Below are positions 9,013 through 16,609 of a DNA stretch of 64,000 nt, in pieces. The translations under genes were made by a program, and so were the position numbers. The number at the start of each line of letters is the position of its first letter. Position 1 is the first letter of the stretch. Under the pieces are notes generated by a model. The model worked only from the letters and a program-made list of their open reading frames with translations, had not been told where the DNA came from and did no database searches. The stretch is taken from NCBI RefSeq assembly GCF_000242615.2, contig NZ_KI912268.1:1319725-1383724 (forward strand), in the 5' to 3' direction. Source of the stretch: Holophaga foetida DSM 6591 (lineage in GTDB: Bacteria; Acidobacteriota; Holophagae; Holophagales; Holophagaceae).

Positions 9013-9840
9013 ATGGAAAGCATGACTGGACCTGCGCCCCTTCCCTTCCGCGTTTCCATCATTGATTACCTCAATGCGGCGCCCCTGAACTATGGATTCA
9101 AGCGAGGCCTGGGCGAAAACGTCTTCCAGATGAAGTTCCATGTGCCCGCGGTGTGCGCGGATCGACTGCGCGCGGGTGAAGTGGACGCCGCTCTCGTCAG
9201 TTCCATCGAGTATCTGCGGATCCCCGATCTGAAGATCGTGCCGGGCCTCTGCATCGCCTCCCCCAGGCGGGTCCGCAGCGTCCTGCTCATGTCCAAGGTC
9301 CCCACGGAGCAGATCCGCACCGTGGCCCTGGACACCTCCTCCCGCAGTTCCGTGGCCCTGGTGCAGATCCTGCTCCGGGAGCGCTATGGGCTTGATCCCC
9401 AGGTGCAGGACATGGCGCCGGGACTCCCCGCCATGCTGGCGCACTGCGATGCCGCCGTCATGATCGGCGACGGCGCCATGCGGGCCAATAAGGAGGGCCT
9501 GCTGGTCATGGACCTGGCGGAGGAATGGCACGCCTGGACGGGCCTCCCCTTCGTCTTCGCCCTGTGGACCGTCCGGAGCGGGGCCCCGGAGCTGCCCACC
9601 CCGGGCGGCGTGGGCCCCTTCTTCCACCGGAGTCTTGAGATGGGCCGGGCGAACCTGGATGTGCTGGTGGAAGAGGCTCGCCGTTCCGTGGGCTGGACCG
9701 CCGGGGAGCTGCGGGAATATTTCACCGAGAACATCAGTTACAGCCTGGGAGCCCGGGAGCGGGAGGGCCTCGCCCTCTTCTACGAAAAGGCCGTGCGCCA
9801 CGGACTGGCCCCACAGGAGAAGCCGTTGAGCTTCCTGTAG
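9013..9840 (+). CDS. mqnA: Chorismate dehydratase (futalosine pathway)
   Basis: MqnA converts chorismate to 3-enolpyruvylbenzoate, the first committed step of menaquinone synthesis by the futalosine route. At 275 residues it fits the family. The N-terminus VSIIDYLNAAPLNYGF, the GEVDAALVSSIEY segment and the LDTSSRSSVALVQILL region are characteristic of this periplasmic-binding-protein-like fold; it has no signal peptide and acts in the cytoplasm. It stands alone here; other mqn genes are not in the window. Its ribosome binding site is inside an inverted repeat. Confidence 0.9.
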   Translation: MESMTGPAPLPFRVSIIDYLNAAPLNYGFKRGLGENVFQMKFHVPAVCADRLRAGEVDAALVSSIEYLRIPDLKIVPGLCIASPRRVRSVLLMSKVPTEQIRTVALDTSSRSSVALVQILLRERYGLDPQVQDMAPGLPAMLAHCDAAVMIGDGAMRANKEGLLVMDLAEEWHAWTGLPFVFALWTVRSGAPELPTPGGVGPFFHRSLEMGRANLDVLVEEARRSVGWTAGELREYFTENISYSLGAREREGLALFYEKAVRHGLAPQEKPLSFL

Positions 9841-9853
9841 CTGTACAAAGACA

Positions 9854-9883
9854 GCGGCGACACCCACGAGGGAACGTCGCCGC
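9854..9883. terminator. Possible shared hairpin terminator between convergent genes
   Basis: GCGGCGAC (9854-9861) pairs with GTCGCCGC (9876-9883) around a 14-base loop. It sits between mqnA and the convergent gene at 9900. No T run follows on either strand, so it is a weak candidate. Confidence 0.35.
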
Positions 9884-9899
9884 CGGAAGTGCAGCCGGT

Positions 9900-10736
9900 C
9901 TACCGAAGGGTGATGTAGCCGCGGTACTGGCTCAGGTTGTCACTGGTGGCGTAGTCGGTGAGGAAGACGCTGGCGAACTCGTAGTCGGAGGCCAAGAAGG
10001 GGAACTTGTCCTGCTTGGCCCAGGTGGGCTTGGGCAGGGCGGCGGCCTTGGTCACGGCGGCGGCATACCACTCATCGGGACCATCGAACCACATCTCGAC
10101 CACACGGTTGAAGGAGCAGCCGTTAACGTTCTGGATGATCTTGCTGCTGAGGATGCGATTGACCTCGGGCATGGCGGCGAAGGCGGGGGCCACTTCCTCC
10201 AGGAACCACTTGTCGCCCTGCTCCTGGCTGACGCCCTCGGGGTACTTCATGACGAACTGCCAGCGGTAGTTGGGACCGTCGGCAATAGTGCGCATCTTGC
10301 CCTTGATGTCCTCTTCCCACCAGAGGGGCACGAAGGCGAAGATGAAGGGCTTGGCGCCCTGGCCGCCCTTGGCGGAGCGAGCCTCATCGCCCTCCAGCTC
10401 CACGGCGCCATCGGACTCGTCGGGCATGTTGCCCTGCCAGCGCAGCACGTCGATGGGAAAGACCTCCTTGAAGGTCTTGACGGCAACGGCCTGCTGGAAG
10501 GGATTGCACTGCCAGTAGTGCTCGGTCAGCTGCATCTTGATGGTGCCGAAGCGCTCGCCTTCGGGGGGAACCGGCAGGGCGTTGTAGAAGGCGTACTTGG
10601 TCACGTAGGGACCGAACTGGGAGATGCTGTCCGGAATGTGGATGCGGTAGAGCCAGTTCTGAAGGAGATGGCGGTACTTTTCCTTGGACAGGCCCACGTA
10701 GATGAGACTACGCATGGGGCAGAATTCGACGGTCAT
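9900..10736 (-). CDS. Unknown EthD-like (dimeric alpha/beta barrel type) protein
   Basis: A soluble 278-residue protein of unknown function. The second half (about 165-240) contains a pattern like KWFLEEVAPAFAAMPEVNRIL followed by VVEMWFDGPDEWYAA, which resembles EthD/ferredoxin-like alpha/beta barrel domains. The first half may be a second, more divergent copy. A strong AAGGAGG ribosome binding site and very regular GC-ending codons suggest high expression. It lies upstream of no clear operon partner but next to VOC and MarR genes on the same strand. A role in aromatic or quinone chemistry is possible but not shown. Confidence 0.5.
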   Translation of the reverse strand: MTVEFCPMRSLIYVGLSKEKYRHLLQNWLYRIHIPDSISQFGPYVTKYAFYNALPVPPEGERFGTIKMQLTEHYWQCNPFQQAVAVKTFKEVFPIDVLRWQGNMPDESDGAVELEGDEARSAKGGQGAKPFIFAFVPLWWEEDIKGKMRTIADGPNYRWQFVMKYPEGVSQEQGDKWFLEEVAPAFAAMPEVNRILSSKIIQNVNGCSFNRVVEMWFDGPDEWYAAAVTKAAALPKPTWAKQDKFPFLASDYEFASVFLTDYATSDNLSQYRGYITLR

Positions 10737-10778
10737 CGTGATGCCTCCTTATTGGGGGGGGTGAAAGTTATTCAAAAT

Positions 10779-11222
10779 TCAGGATTGCTGGATGAGTTCG
10801 ACCAGGTTACCCGTGTTGTCCCGGATGAAAGCGACCTGATCGCCTTCCATGGGGAAGAGGTCCATGGCGACATCCACACCCTTCGCCTTCAGCTCGGCCA
10901 TGGCCGCTGCCAGGTCTTCGACGGCATAGGCCACATGCTTGAAGCCCTGGGTCTGAATGTCCAGGTTGGGGGTGCGGCGATCAGCCGGAAGCGGCTTGCA
11001 CTCGGTGTGCTCAAAGAGCTCAAGACTCCAGCCGTCCCGTTCCAGGAAAGCGACCCTGGCCTTCAGCGGGGGAATGAATTTGTTGGAGACAAGCTGAAAG
11101 CCCAGCATGGATTGGTACCAGGCGATGGAGGCATCCATATCGGCCACACTGATCCCCCCGTGCAGAGGCTTGATGGGGAAGGTCGATGGCAGGTTCTGCT
11201 CACAACCACAGGAGGATTCCAT
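10779..11222 (-). CDS. VOC/glyoxalase-superfamily protein
   Basis: This 147-residue single-domain protein has the two beta-alpha-beta-beta-beta units of the vicinal oxygen chelate fold: the first begins at HGGISVADMDASIAWYQSMLGF, the second at FKHVAYAVEDLAAAM. Candidate metal ligands are His21, the Glu in SLELFEH, His in GFKHV and the Glu in NLVELIQ. Substrate cannot be predicted. The N-terminal CGCEQ adds two unusual Cys. GGAG lies before the ATG at 11222. It is 42 bp from the EthD-like gene and probably co-transcribed with it. Confidence 0.75.
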   Translation of the reverse strand: MESSCGCEQNLPSTFPIKPLHGGISVADMDASIAWYQSMLGFQLVSNKFIPPLKARVAFLERDGWSLELFEHTECKPLPADRRTPNLDIQTQGFKHVAYAVEDLAAAMAELKAKGVDVAMDLFPMEGDQVAFIRDNTGNLVELIQQS

Positions 11223-11320
11223 GCTTTTTCTCCTTTTCGGGGGAGGGTCAGAGTCAAGATCTTAAGTGTCGCGACATGTATGTGGCCCCAGAATACAGCT
11301 ATCCCCGGAAACCTGCAATT

Positions 11321-11782
11321 CTATTCCTTTAGCATTGAGTCATAAATTGTACGTAATTCCAACGTAGTCTGCTTTACCTGTTCCACATAGGCTGGATCCA
11401 GATGGCCGTACGCATCCTGGTTGAGCTGGAGGACGACAGGCACCAAGCGTTCCCACAGGGCCCGCCCCTCCGGAGTCAGATGGACAATGTAGGAACGACG
11501 ATCCGCAGGATTGCACTCCCGGCGCACGAAGCCCTTCTTCTCCAGCTTCCAGATGACTCGAAGGGTGGAGGGCAGATCCCGCTCCAGGTCAAGCATGAGC
11601 TCGGTTGGCGTCACGCCATCCTTTTCTTTGAGGCCTGCCAGCACGCCCCACTGCACAGGGGTGATGTCATAGGGAGCCAAACGACGGGCCATGGCATTGG
11701 TAGCCGCTGTGGCCACTCTCGCAAGATTGAAGGCAAAGGAATCGAAGAGAAGGTATTTGATCACACCTAAATGATGCCACAA
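11321..11782 (-). CDS. MarR-family transcriptional regulator
   Basis: A winged-helix dimer that typically responds to phenolic ligands. The DNA-binding region spans about residues 45-110, with ITPVQWGVLAGL, the recognition helix around DLPSTLRVIWKLEKKGFVRR, and the wing NPADRRSYIVHLTPEG that is typical of MarR. The start is uncertain: TTG at 11782 overlaps the upstream gene, while GTG at 11764 leaves a short gap; neither has a good ribosome binding site. Its position suggests control of the neighbouring VOC/EthD-like genes, by analogy only. Confidence 0.85.
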   Translation of the reverse strand: MWHHLGVIKYLLFDSFAFNLARVATAATNAMARRLAPYDITPVQWGVLAGLKEKDGVTPTELMLDLERDLPSTLRVIWKLEKKGFVRRECNPADRRSYIVHLTPEGRALWERLVPVVLQLNQDAYGHLDPAYVEQVKQTTLELRTIYDSMLKE

Positions 11783-12162
11783 GTAGGTCCCAGGACCTCC
11801 AGAATGCGCCGTGCCTGGGCCCGGACCTCGTCCACACCGAGGGGGAACGGTGTCTCAGAACTGGGACGCTGGCTGTCCATGTTCTGGATCTTACTGAAGG
11901 CCACCAAGTTGAGACAGAAGAGCTCGTCAGCGACTTCAAGGCGCTGGAACTCTGCCGCCAGGCCAGCAGCGTTGTGACTGAAGGGCTGGACACCTCGATT
12001 CACGAGCTGACCGTAGAGCATGGACTCCAGCCCCAGCAGCACCCTCTGATAGAGGAGTTCTGCTGTGAAGCGTTCAGCCCCCTCCGGGTTCACCACCCCG
12101 GAGACGAACTTGGCCCCTTCACGGATGTAGTCTTCTGGACGCTTCTCGGATTCAAACATCAT
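11767..12162 (-). CDS. Small HEPN-like helical protein
   Basis: A protein of about 131 residues from the ATG at 12162, which has GGGGAG upstream. It is predicted all-helical, with RPEDYIREGAKFV near the start and LLYQRVLLGLESMLYGQLV in the middle, resembling HEPN-type four-helix bundles. The diagnostic Rx4-6H motif is not clear. It ends just before or overlaps the MarR start and is probably in the same transcript. HEPN proteins often bind nucleotides or RNA; no specific function can be given. Confidence 0.5.
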   Translation of the reverse strand: MMFESEKRPEDYIREGAKFVSGVVNPEGAERFTAELLYQRVLLGLESMLYGQLVNRGVQPFSHNAAGLAAEFQRLEVADELFCLNLVAFSKIQNMDSQRPSSETPFPLGVDEVRAQARRILEVLGPTCGII

Positions 12163-12192
12163 GGATCGGTCACTCCCCAATCCCTATGATGC

Positions 12193-13122
12193 CTACCCCA
12201 TGGTCTTGAGCGCCTCGATAATGCCGGAGATGTGATGTTCGGCGATGGAGGCATCCAGCTGACAGGTGCCCACCTTGTGGTGACCTCCCCCCCCGTGGAT
12301 GAGCAGCAGGGCCCCGATATCGCTCTGGCAGGTGCGGTTGAGGATGCTGTGCCCCACGGTCAGGACGATGTTCTGGCGTCCGCGGCCCCAGAGGATGCGG
12401 GCGGAGACATTGGCTTCAGGAAAGAGGGCGTATTCCACGAAACGGTTGCCGCAGGGGATCTCCTCGACGGAACGGAGGTCCGTCACCAGGACATTCCCAT
12501 CCATCCGGCTGTGGGCCTTCATCATGGCCTCGTAGGCTTCCTCCTGCTGGAAGTACCGCTCCACGCGCTCCTGCACGTCCGGCACCTGGAGGATCTCCTC
12601 CATGCCCAGAGTGCGGCAGTAACCGATCATGTCCTTCATCAGGCCGTGGTTGCCAATGCGGAAGTCCCTGAAGCGCCCCAGCCCCGTGCGGGGGTCCATG
12701 ACGAAGGAAAGCAGCACCCACCCCGACGGGTTCAGGACCTCCTCCCGCGTCAGGTTCCCGGAATCGCTACGGTCCACCGCGTCCATCAGGCCGCTCTCGT
12801 CGAACTTGCGGAACCTCTCGGCCCCCCCGTAGTAGTCGTAGATGATCCGGGCGCAGCTGGGGGCCTCCCGGGAGGCGCCGACGAACTCGATCTTCTCGTC
12901 CTCCATGGCCAGACGCTGATCCTCGCTGCAATGATGATCGAACCATAGGCCACAGCCCCTTGCGTAGGGAACATTGGTCAGCACATCATCAGGCCCCACC
13001 TCGATCTTCCCGTCCTGGACATCCTTGGGATGGACGAAGAGGAAGTCATCGATCAGTCCGATTTCTTCAAGAAGTGCTGCACAAGCCAAGCCGTCGAAGT
13101 CCGATCGGGTGATCAGGCGCAT
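12193..13122 (-). CDS. DHH-family phosphoesterase
   Basis: A 309-residue member of the DHH superfamily, which cleaves phosphoester bonds in small nucleotides or polyphosphate with Mn2+. Motifs are SDFDGLACA near the N-terminus, FDHH about residue 60, a conserved Asp in DAVDRSD, and the C-terminal DHHA1 signature GGGGHHKVGTCQ. The substrate (nanoRNA, pAp, cyclic-di-AMP breakdown product or polyphosphate) cannot be decided from sequence. It is a single gene facing pepQ across about 115 bp. Confidence 0.88.
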   Translation of the reverse strand: MRLITRSDFDGLACAALLEEIGLIDDFLFVHPKDVQDGKIEVGPDDVLTNVPYARGCGLWFDHHCSEDQRLAMEDEKIEFVGASREAPSCARIIYDYYGGAERFRKFDESGLMDAVDRSDSGNLTREEVLNPSGWVLLSFVMDPRTGLGRFRDFRIGNHGLMKDMIGYCRTLGMEEILQVPDVQERVERYFQQEEAYEAMMKAHSRMDGNVLVTDLRSVEEIPCGNRFVEYALFPEANVSARILWGRGRQNIVLTVGHSILNRTCQSDIGALLLIHGGGGHHKVGTCQLDASIAEHHISGIIEALKTMG

Positions 13123-13238
13123 GAATACTCCAGGGAAAGTGTCCCCATTCTACGCATGGTAAATCCCGTTTCCAGCAGGATTTCAGGGACACACTGCCCC
13201 ATAATCGCAACATCGTCTCCCAAGACGAGGAGCCAAGC

Positions 13239-14546
13239 ATGAGCCTGACCGCCCTCTTCCATGACCACCTGAGCGAAAGGATGCACTGGGTCGCAACGGC
13301 CCTCTCAGCCACCCGCTTCGATACGCTGATCATCTCCAGCGGTGAGCCTTTCACCTACTTCGCCGATGACCAGGAAGCCCCCTTCAACACCACCCCCCAC
13401 TTCCGCCACTACTGCCCCCTGGAGGGCCCCCACCACGTCCTGAAGCTCCAACCGGGCCGGAAGCCCCAGCTGATCCGTTACGCCCCAGAGGATTTTTGGT
13501 ACGAGCAACTCCCCCTGGGAAACCCCTTCTGGCTGAATGACTTCGACCTGGTGGAGGCCCCCACAGTGGACGCGGTCTGGGAGGCCGTGGGCAAGCCCAT
13601 GCGCGGGGCCTACGTCGGCAACGAACTGGTCCGGGCCACCGGGGCGGAGCTGGAACTCAACCCTTCGAGTCTGATGTCCTACCTGGACTGGGGCCGGGCC
13701 CTCAAAACCCCCTACGAGGTGGCTTGCACGGAGGAAGCCACGATCCTGGGCGCCAAGGGACATGAGGCCGGGCGCAAGGCTTTCCTGGCCGGAGCCTCCG
13801 AGTTGGAGATCCACTACGCCTTCGTGCAGGCCGTCGGCTGCCTGGACCACGAACTCGCCTTCCCCAGCATCGTGGCCCTGGATGAGAAGAGCGCCACCCT
13901 GCACTACGAGAAGAAGCGGGGCTTCCGGAAGGGCCGGGTGCTGCTCCTCGACTGCGGAGCCCGCCACCTGGGCTACCCCTCCGACATCACCCGGACCACC
14001 GTGAAGGACAGCTGCGACACTCGCTTCCAAGCCCTGAGAAACGGTGTCGAGAAGCTGGAACGGGAGCTCTGCGACGAGGTGATCGCCGGGAGGCCCTGGG
14101 GCCAGGTCCACCACCTGTCCCACCTCAAGATCGGCGCCCTGCTCCAGGAGGCAGGCATCCTGAAGGTCGATGCCGAGGAGGCGGTGGCCAAGGGGTTCAC
14201 CCGCCCCTTTTTCCCCCACGGCCTGGGGCATTTCCTGGGCATCCAGGTCCACGATGTGGCGGGGAAGCTGGCCTCGCCTGACGGCAGCGTCCAGCCAGCC
14301 CCCCCGGCACACCCCTACCTTCGCACCACCCAGACCCTGACCCCCGGGCACCTCATCACCGTCGAACCGGGACTCTACTTCATCCCCATGCTCCTGCGCC
14401 CCTTCCGCGAAGGCGACAACGCCAGCCGCTTCGACTGGAAGCAGATCGACGAACTGACCCCCCTGGGCGGCATCCGCATCGAGGACAACGTGCTTGTGAC
14501 CCAGGACGGGCCAAGGAACCTCACACGGAAGCACCTGCCCGATTAA
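13239..14546 (+). CDS. pepQ: Xaa-Pro dipeptidase (M24 family)
   Basis: A 435-residue metallopeptidase that splits dipeptides with C-terminal proline. The length and the N-terminal region (LFHDHLSERM, YFADDQEAPF) match proteobacterial PepQ. The C-terminal pita-bread domain carries the two-metal ligands: DCGARHLGYPSDITRT (two Asp), the His in PHGLGHFLGIQVHD, and the Glu residues in TVEPG and IRIEDN. It has no signal peptide. It is convergent with the next gene, only 7 bp away. Confidence 0.93.
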   Translation: MSLTALFHDHLSERMHWVATALSATRFDTLIISSGEPFTYFADDQEAPFNTTPHFRHYCPLEGPHHVLKLQPGRKPQLIRYAPEDFWYEQLPLGNPFWLNDFDLVEAPTVDAVWEAVGKPMRGAYVGNELVRATGAELELNPSSLMSYLDWGRALKTPYEVACTEEATILGAKGHEAGRKAFLAGASELEIHYAFVQAVGCLDHELAFPSIVALDEKSATLHYEKKRGFRKGRVLLLDCGARHLGYPSDITRTTVKDSCDTRFQALRNGVEKLERELCDEVIAGRPWGQVHHLSHLKIGALLQEAGILKVDAEEAVAKGFTRPFFPHGLGHFLGIQVHDVAGKLASPDGSVQPAPPAHPYLRTTQTLTPGHLITVEPGLYFIPMLLRPFREGDNASRFDWKQIDELTPLGGIRIEDNVLVTQDGPRNLTRKHLPD

Positions 14547-14553
14547 TGAGGGA

Positions 14554-15294
14554 TCAGAAACACTCCACCCTGGAGATCTCCACGTAGGTCTTCAAGGGGT
14601 CCACCAGGACATCATCCAGGCGGTCCTTGTCCAGGTGGTAGGTACGGTCATCGGCGGTGTGGAGAGGCTCCCCCAGAGGATCGAAGACGTGGTTCCCCGC
14701 CCCGGAGAAGATCTCGCCGGGGAATTCGGAAGCGGCCACGCAGCACCCCAGGGTGTAGATCCCATTCTCCATGGCCCTCGCCCTGAGCAGGGTTTCCCAG
14801 ACGTGATCCCGACGCCAGGGCCACCAGGCGACGGCCACCAGGGCATCGCACTGGCTCTGGAGCCTCAGGGTCCTGGCCTGCTCGGGAAAGCGGATATCAC
14901 TGCAGGTGAGGAGCCCCAGGGTCCAGTCCTGCACCTTCACCGCCGCATAACAGTTCCCTGGATCCCAGACCTCAAGCTCGCCATGGGGCGCAAAGAGGTG
15001 AACCTTGTCGTAGTGCCCCAGTTCCTTCCCTCCCCGCCAGATGGTCATCCGGTTCCGGCGATCCTCCGTGAAGGATCCGAAGACGAAGGTGGCCCCAGGA
15101 TGATCCCCGCTGATGCGCTGGAAGATGGGGCGGACCTCCTGGGGCGGCAGTTCCCGGGTGTAGCCGTGGAGAAAGGCCTCGGGAAACACCACCAGATCGG
15201 CTCCATTCCGGGCCGCATGGTCCGCCTCCAGCTCGAAGCGGATCAGGTTGGAAGCCACCTCCAGGCAGATGAAGCGGGAAAGATGGACTCGCAT
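14554..15294 (-). CDS. Carbon-nitrogen hydrolase (nitrilase superfamily)
   Basis: From the ATG at 15294 the protein is 246 residues. The Glu-Lys-Cys triad is visible: Glu in LVVFPEAF, Lys in HYDKVHLF and Cys in GLLTCSDIRFPE. These enzymes cleave amides or nitriles; omega-amidase and ureidopropionase-like activities are common, but the substrate is not clear. In-frame starts further upstream would add a Pro-rich tail unlike the family. It is a single gene divergent from the glycosyltransferase operon. Confidence 0.85.
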   Translation of the reverse strand: MRVHLSRFICLEVASNLIRFELEADHAARNGADLVVFPEAFLHGYTRELPPQEVRPIFQRISGDHPGATFVFGSFTEDRRNRMTIWRGGKELGHYDKVHLFAPHGELEVWDPGNCYAAVKVQDWTLGLLTCSDIRFPEQARTLRLQSQCDALVAVAWWPWRRDHVWETLLRARAMENGIYTLGCCVAASEFPGEIFSGAGNHVFDPLGEPLHTADDRTYHLDKDRLDDVLVDPLKTYVEISRVECF

Positions 15295-15521
15295 GGGACA
15301 CCTCGGGGAGCTCTCTATGCCAAGCATAGTCTTTCGGGGAGACGGGGGAAGACGCGTCGGGCCGTGACCTGAATTCGGAACCATCGCCGGGAAAACCGCA
15401 CAGAAACGCTAACCAGGCGGCCTTTGGTCACCGCCCTCCCCACACCCAGTCCTTCTGCCCCAAGCCCCTTTGGCGGTAGAATGGCGGGTTTGAGCGAACC
15501 CTGCTCCGGACCGGAAGGCAC

Positions 15522-16277
15522 ATGAAAGAATCCAGTCACCCCCTCCCCACGATCTCGATCATCATCCCGGCCAAGAACGAAGTGGACAATATCCGTCCAC
15601 TCGTGGCCGAGATCCGGACCGCCATGGACGGGGCCTTCGACTACGAACTGGTCTATGTGGATGACGGCAGCACGGACGCCACCTGGGAAACCCTGCTGGC
15701 CCTGAGAGGTGAAGGCTATGACCGCCTGCGCCTCCTGCGCCACGAGCGGAGCTCCGGCCAGAGCCTGGCGGTGCTTACGGGTGCCAGGGCCGCCCGGGGG
15801 ACCTGGATGGTGGTCCTGGATGCCGATGGCCAGAACGATCCAGCCGATATTCCCGGCATGCTCCGCGCCCTGTTGGCCGCAAACGCACAGGATCCCCTCA
15901 CCGTGGGCATCATCGGCCATCGGGTGAACCGCCGGGACGACTGGGTCAAGCGCATGTCCTCCAGGATCGCCAACAGCTTCCGGAACGGGCTGCTCCAGGA
16001 TGGCGTACCCGACGTGGGCTGCGGCCTCAAGGCCCTGCGGCTGGACTGGTATCTGCGCCTCCCCGGCTTCAACCATATGCACCGCTACATCCCAGCCCTG
16101 GTGCAAGCCCAGGGGGGGCGGATGATCGTCCACCCCGTCAACCACCGTCCCCGGGTGGCCGGAGTCTCCAACTACGGCGTCTGGAACCGCCTCTGGGTGG
16201 GCCTGGTGGACGTCCTCGGGGTCTGGTGGCTCAAGCGCCGCTCCAAGGCCGTGGTGATCCGGGAAACCTTGCCATGA
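15522..16277 (+). CDS. Family 2 glycosyltransferase, polyprenyl-phosphate sugar synthase type
   Basis: A 251-residue GT2 enzyme like dolichyl-phosphate mannose synthase, ArnC and GtrB, which move a sugar from a nucleotide donor to undecaprenyl phosphate at the cytoplasmic face. Motifs are IIIPAKNE, YVDDGS (Asp47-Asp48), LRHERSSGQSLAV and VVLDADGQNDP; the conserved basic RVNRRDDWVKR stretch follows. Near the C-terminus (about 215-240) is one hydrophobic stretch, fewer than in ArnC. It is the first gene of a five-gene operon and overlaps the next by ATGA. Confidence 0.88.
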   Translation: MKESSHPLPTISIIIPAKNEVDNIRPLVAEIRTAMDGAFDYELVYVDDGSTDATWETLLALRGEGYDRLRLLRHERSSGQSLAVLTGARAARGTWMVVLDADGQNDPADIPGMLRALLAANAQDPLTVGIIGHRVNRRDDWVKRMSSRIANSFRNGLLQDGVPDVGCGLKALRLDWYLRLPGFNHMHRYIPALVQAQGGRMIVHPVNHRPRVAGVSNYGVWNRLWVGLVDVLGVWWLKRRSKAVVIRETLP

Positions 16278-16609
16278 GTCCTATGGACACCCCCATCCCC
16301 TGGCTCCAGTGGACAGGCCTGGTGGTCACCGCCTGGAAACTCATTGGATACATCGGCGCAGCCCTCTTCGGGGGCCGGTGGCTGGTGCAGTTCATCGCCT
16401 CCAAGCGGGCCGGCAAGCCGGTCATGCCGCGCCTCTTCTGGTACATGAGCGTGGTGGGCAGCCTGATGACTCTCAGCTACTTCCTGTTCTCGGCCAAGAA
16501 GGACTCGGTGGGGGTCCTGCAGAACCTCTTCCCGTCTTTCACGGCCCTGTACAGCCTCTACCTGGACATCAAGCACCGGGGTTGGAACCGCGAAAAGGCG
16601 ACCCATTGA
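16274..16609 (+). CDS. Lipid A biosynthesis N-terminal (LABN) domain membrane protein
   Basis: A 111-residue membrane protein with three or four helices. The segment LFGGRWLVQFIASKRAGKPVMPRLFW is the hallmark of the LABN domain found at the N-terminus of some lipid A disaccharide synthases and as stand-alone proteins in lipid A modification loci. It is predicted to handle a lipid-linked substrate in the inner membrane. The ATG at 16274 overlaps the GT2 stop (ATGA), and its own stop overlaps the next start (TGATG), so coupling is tight. Confidence 0.8.
   Translation: MSPMDTPIPWLQWTGLVVTAWKLIGYIGAALFGGRWLVQFIASKRAGKPVMPRLFWYMSVVGSLMTLSYFLFSAKKDSVGVLQNLFPSFTALYSLYLDIKHRGWNREKATH

Noticed and set aside
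16309..16608. An upstream extension of the ArnT-like frame to 16309.
   Set aside because: The added 100 residues overlap the LABN gene in another frame and look like a shifted reading. ATG 16609 overlaps the LABN stop in a TGATG junction and gives a normal N-terminus.
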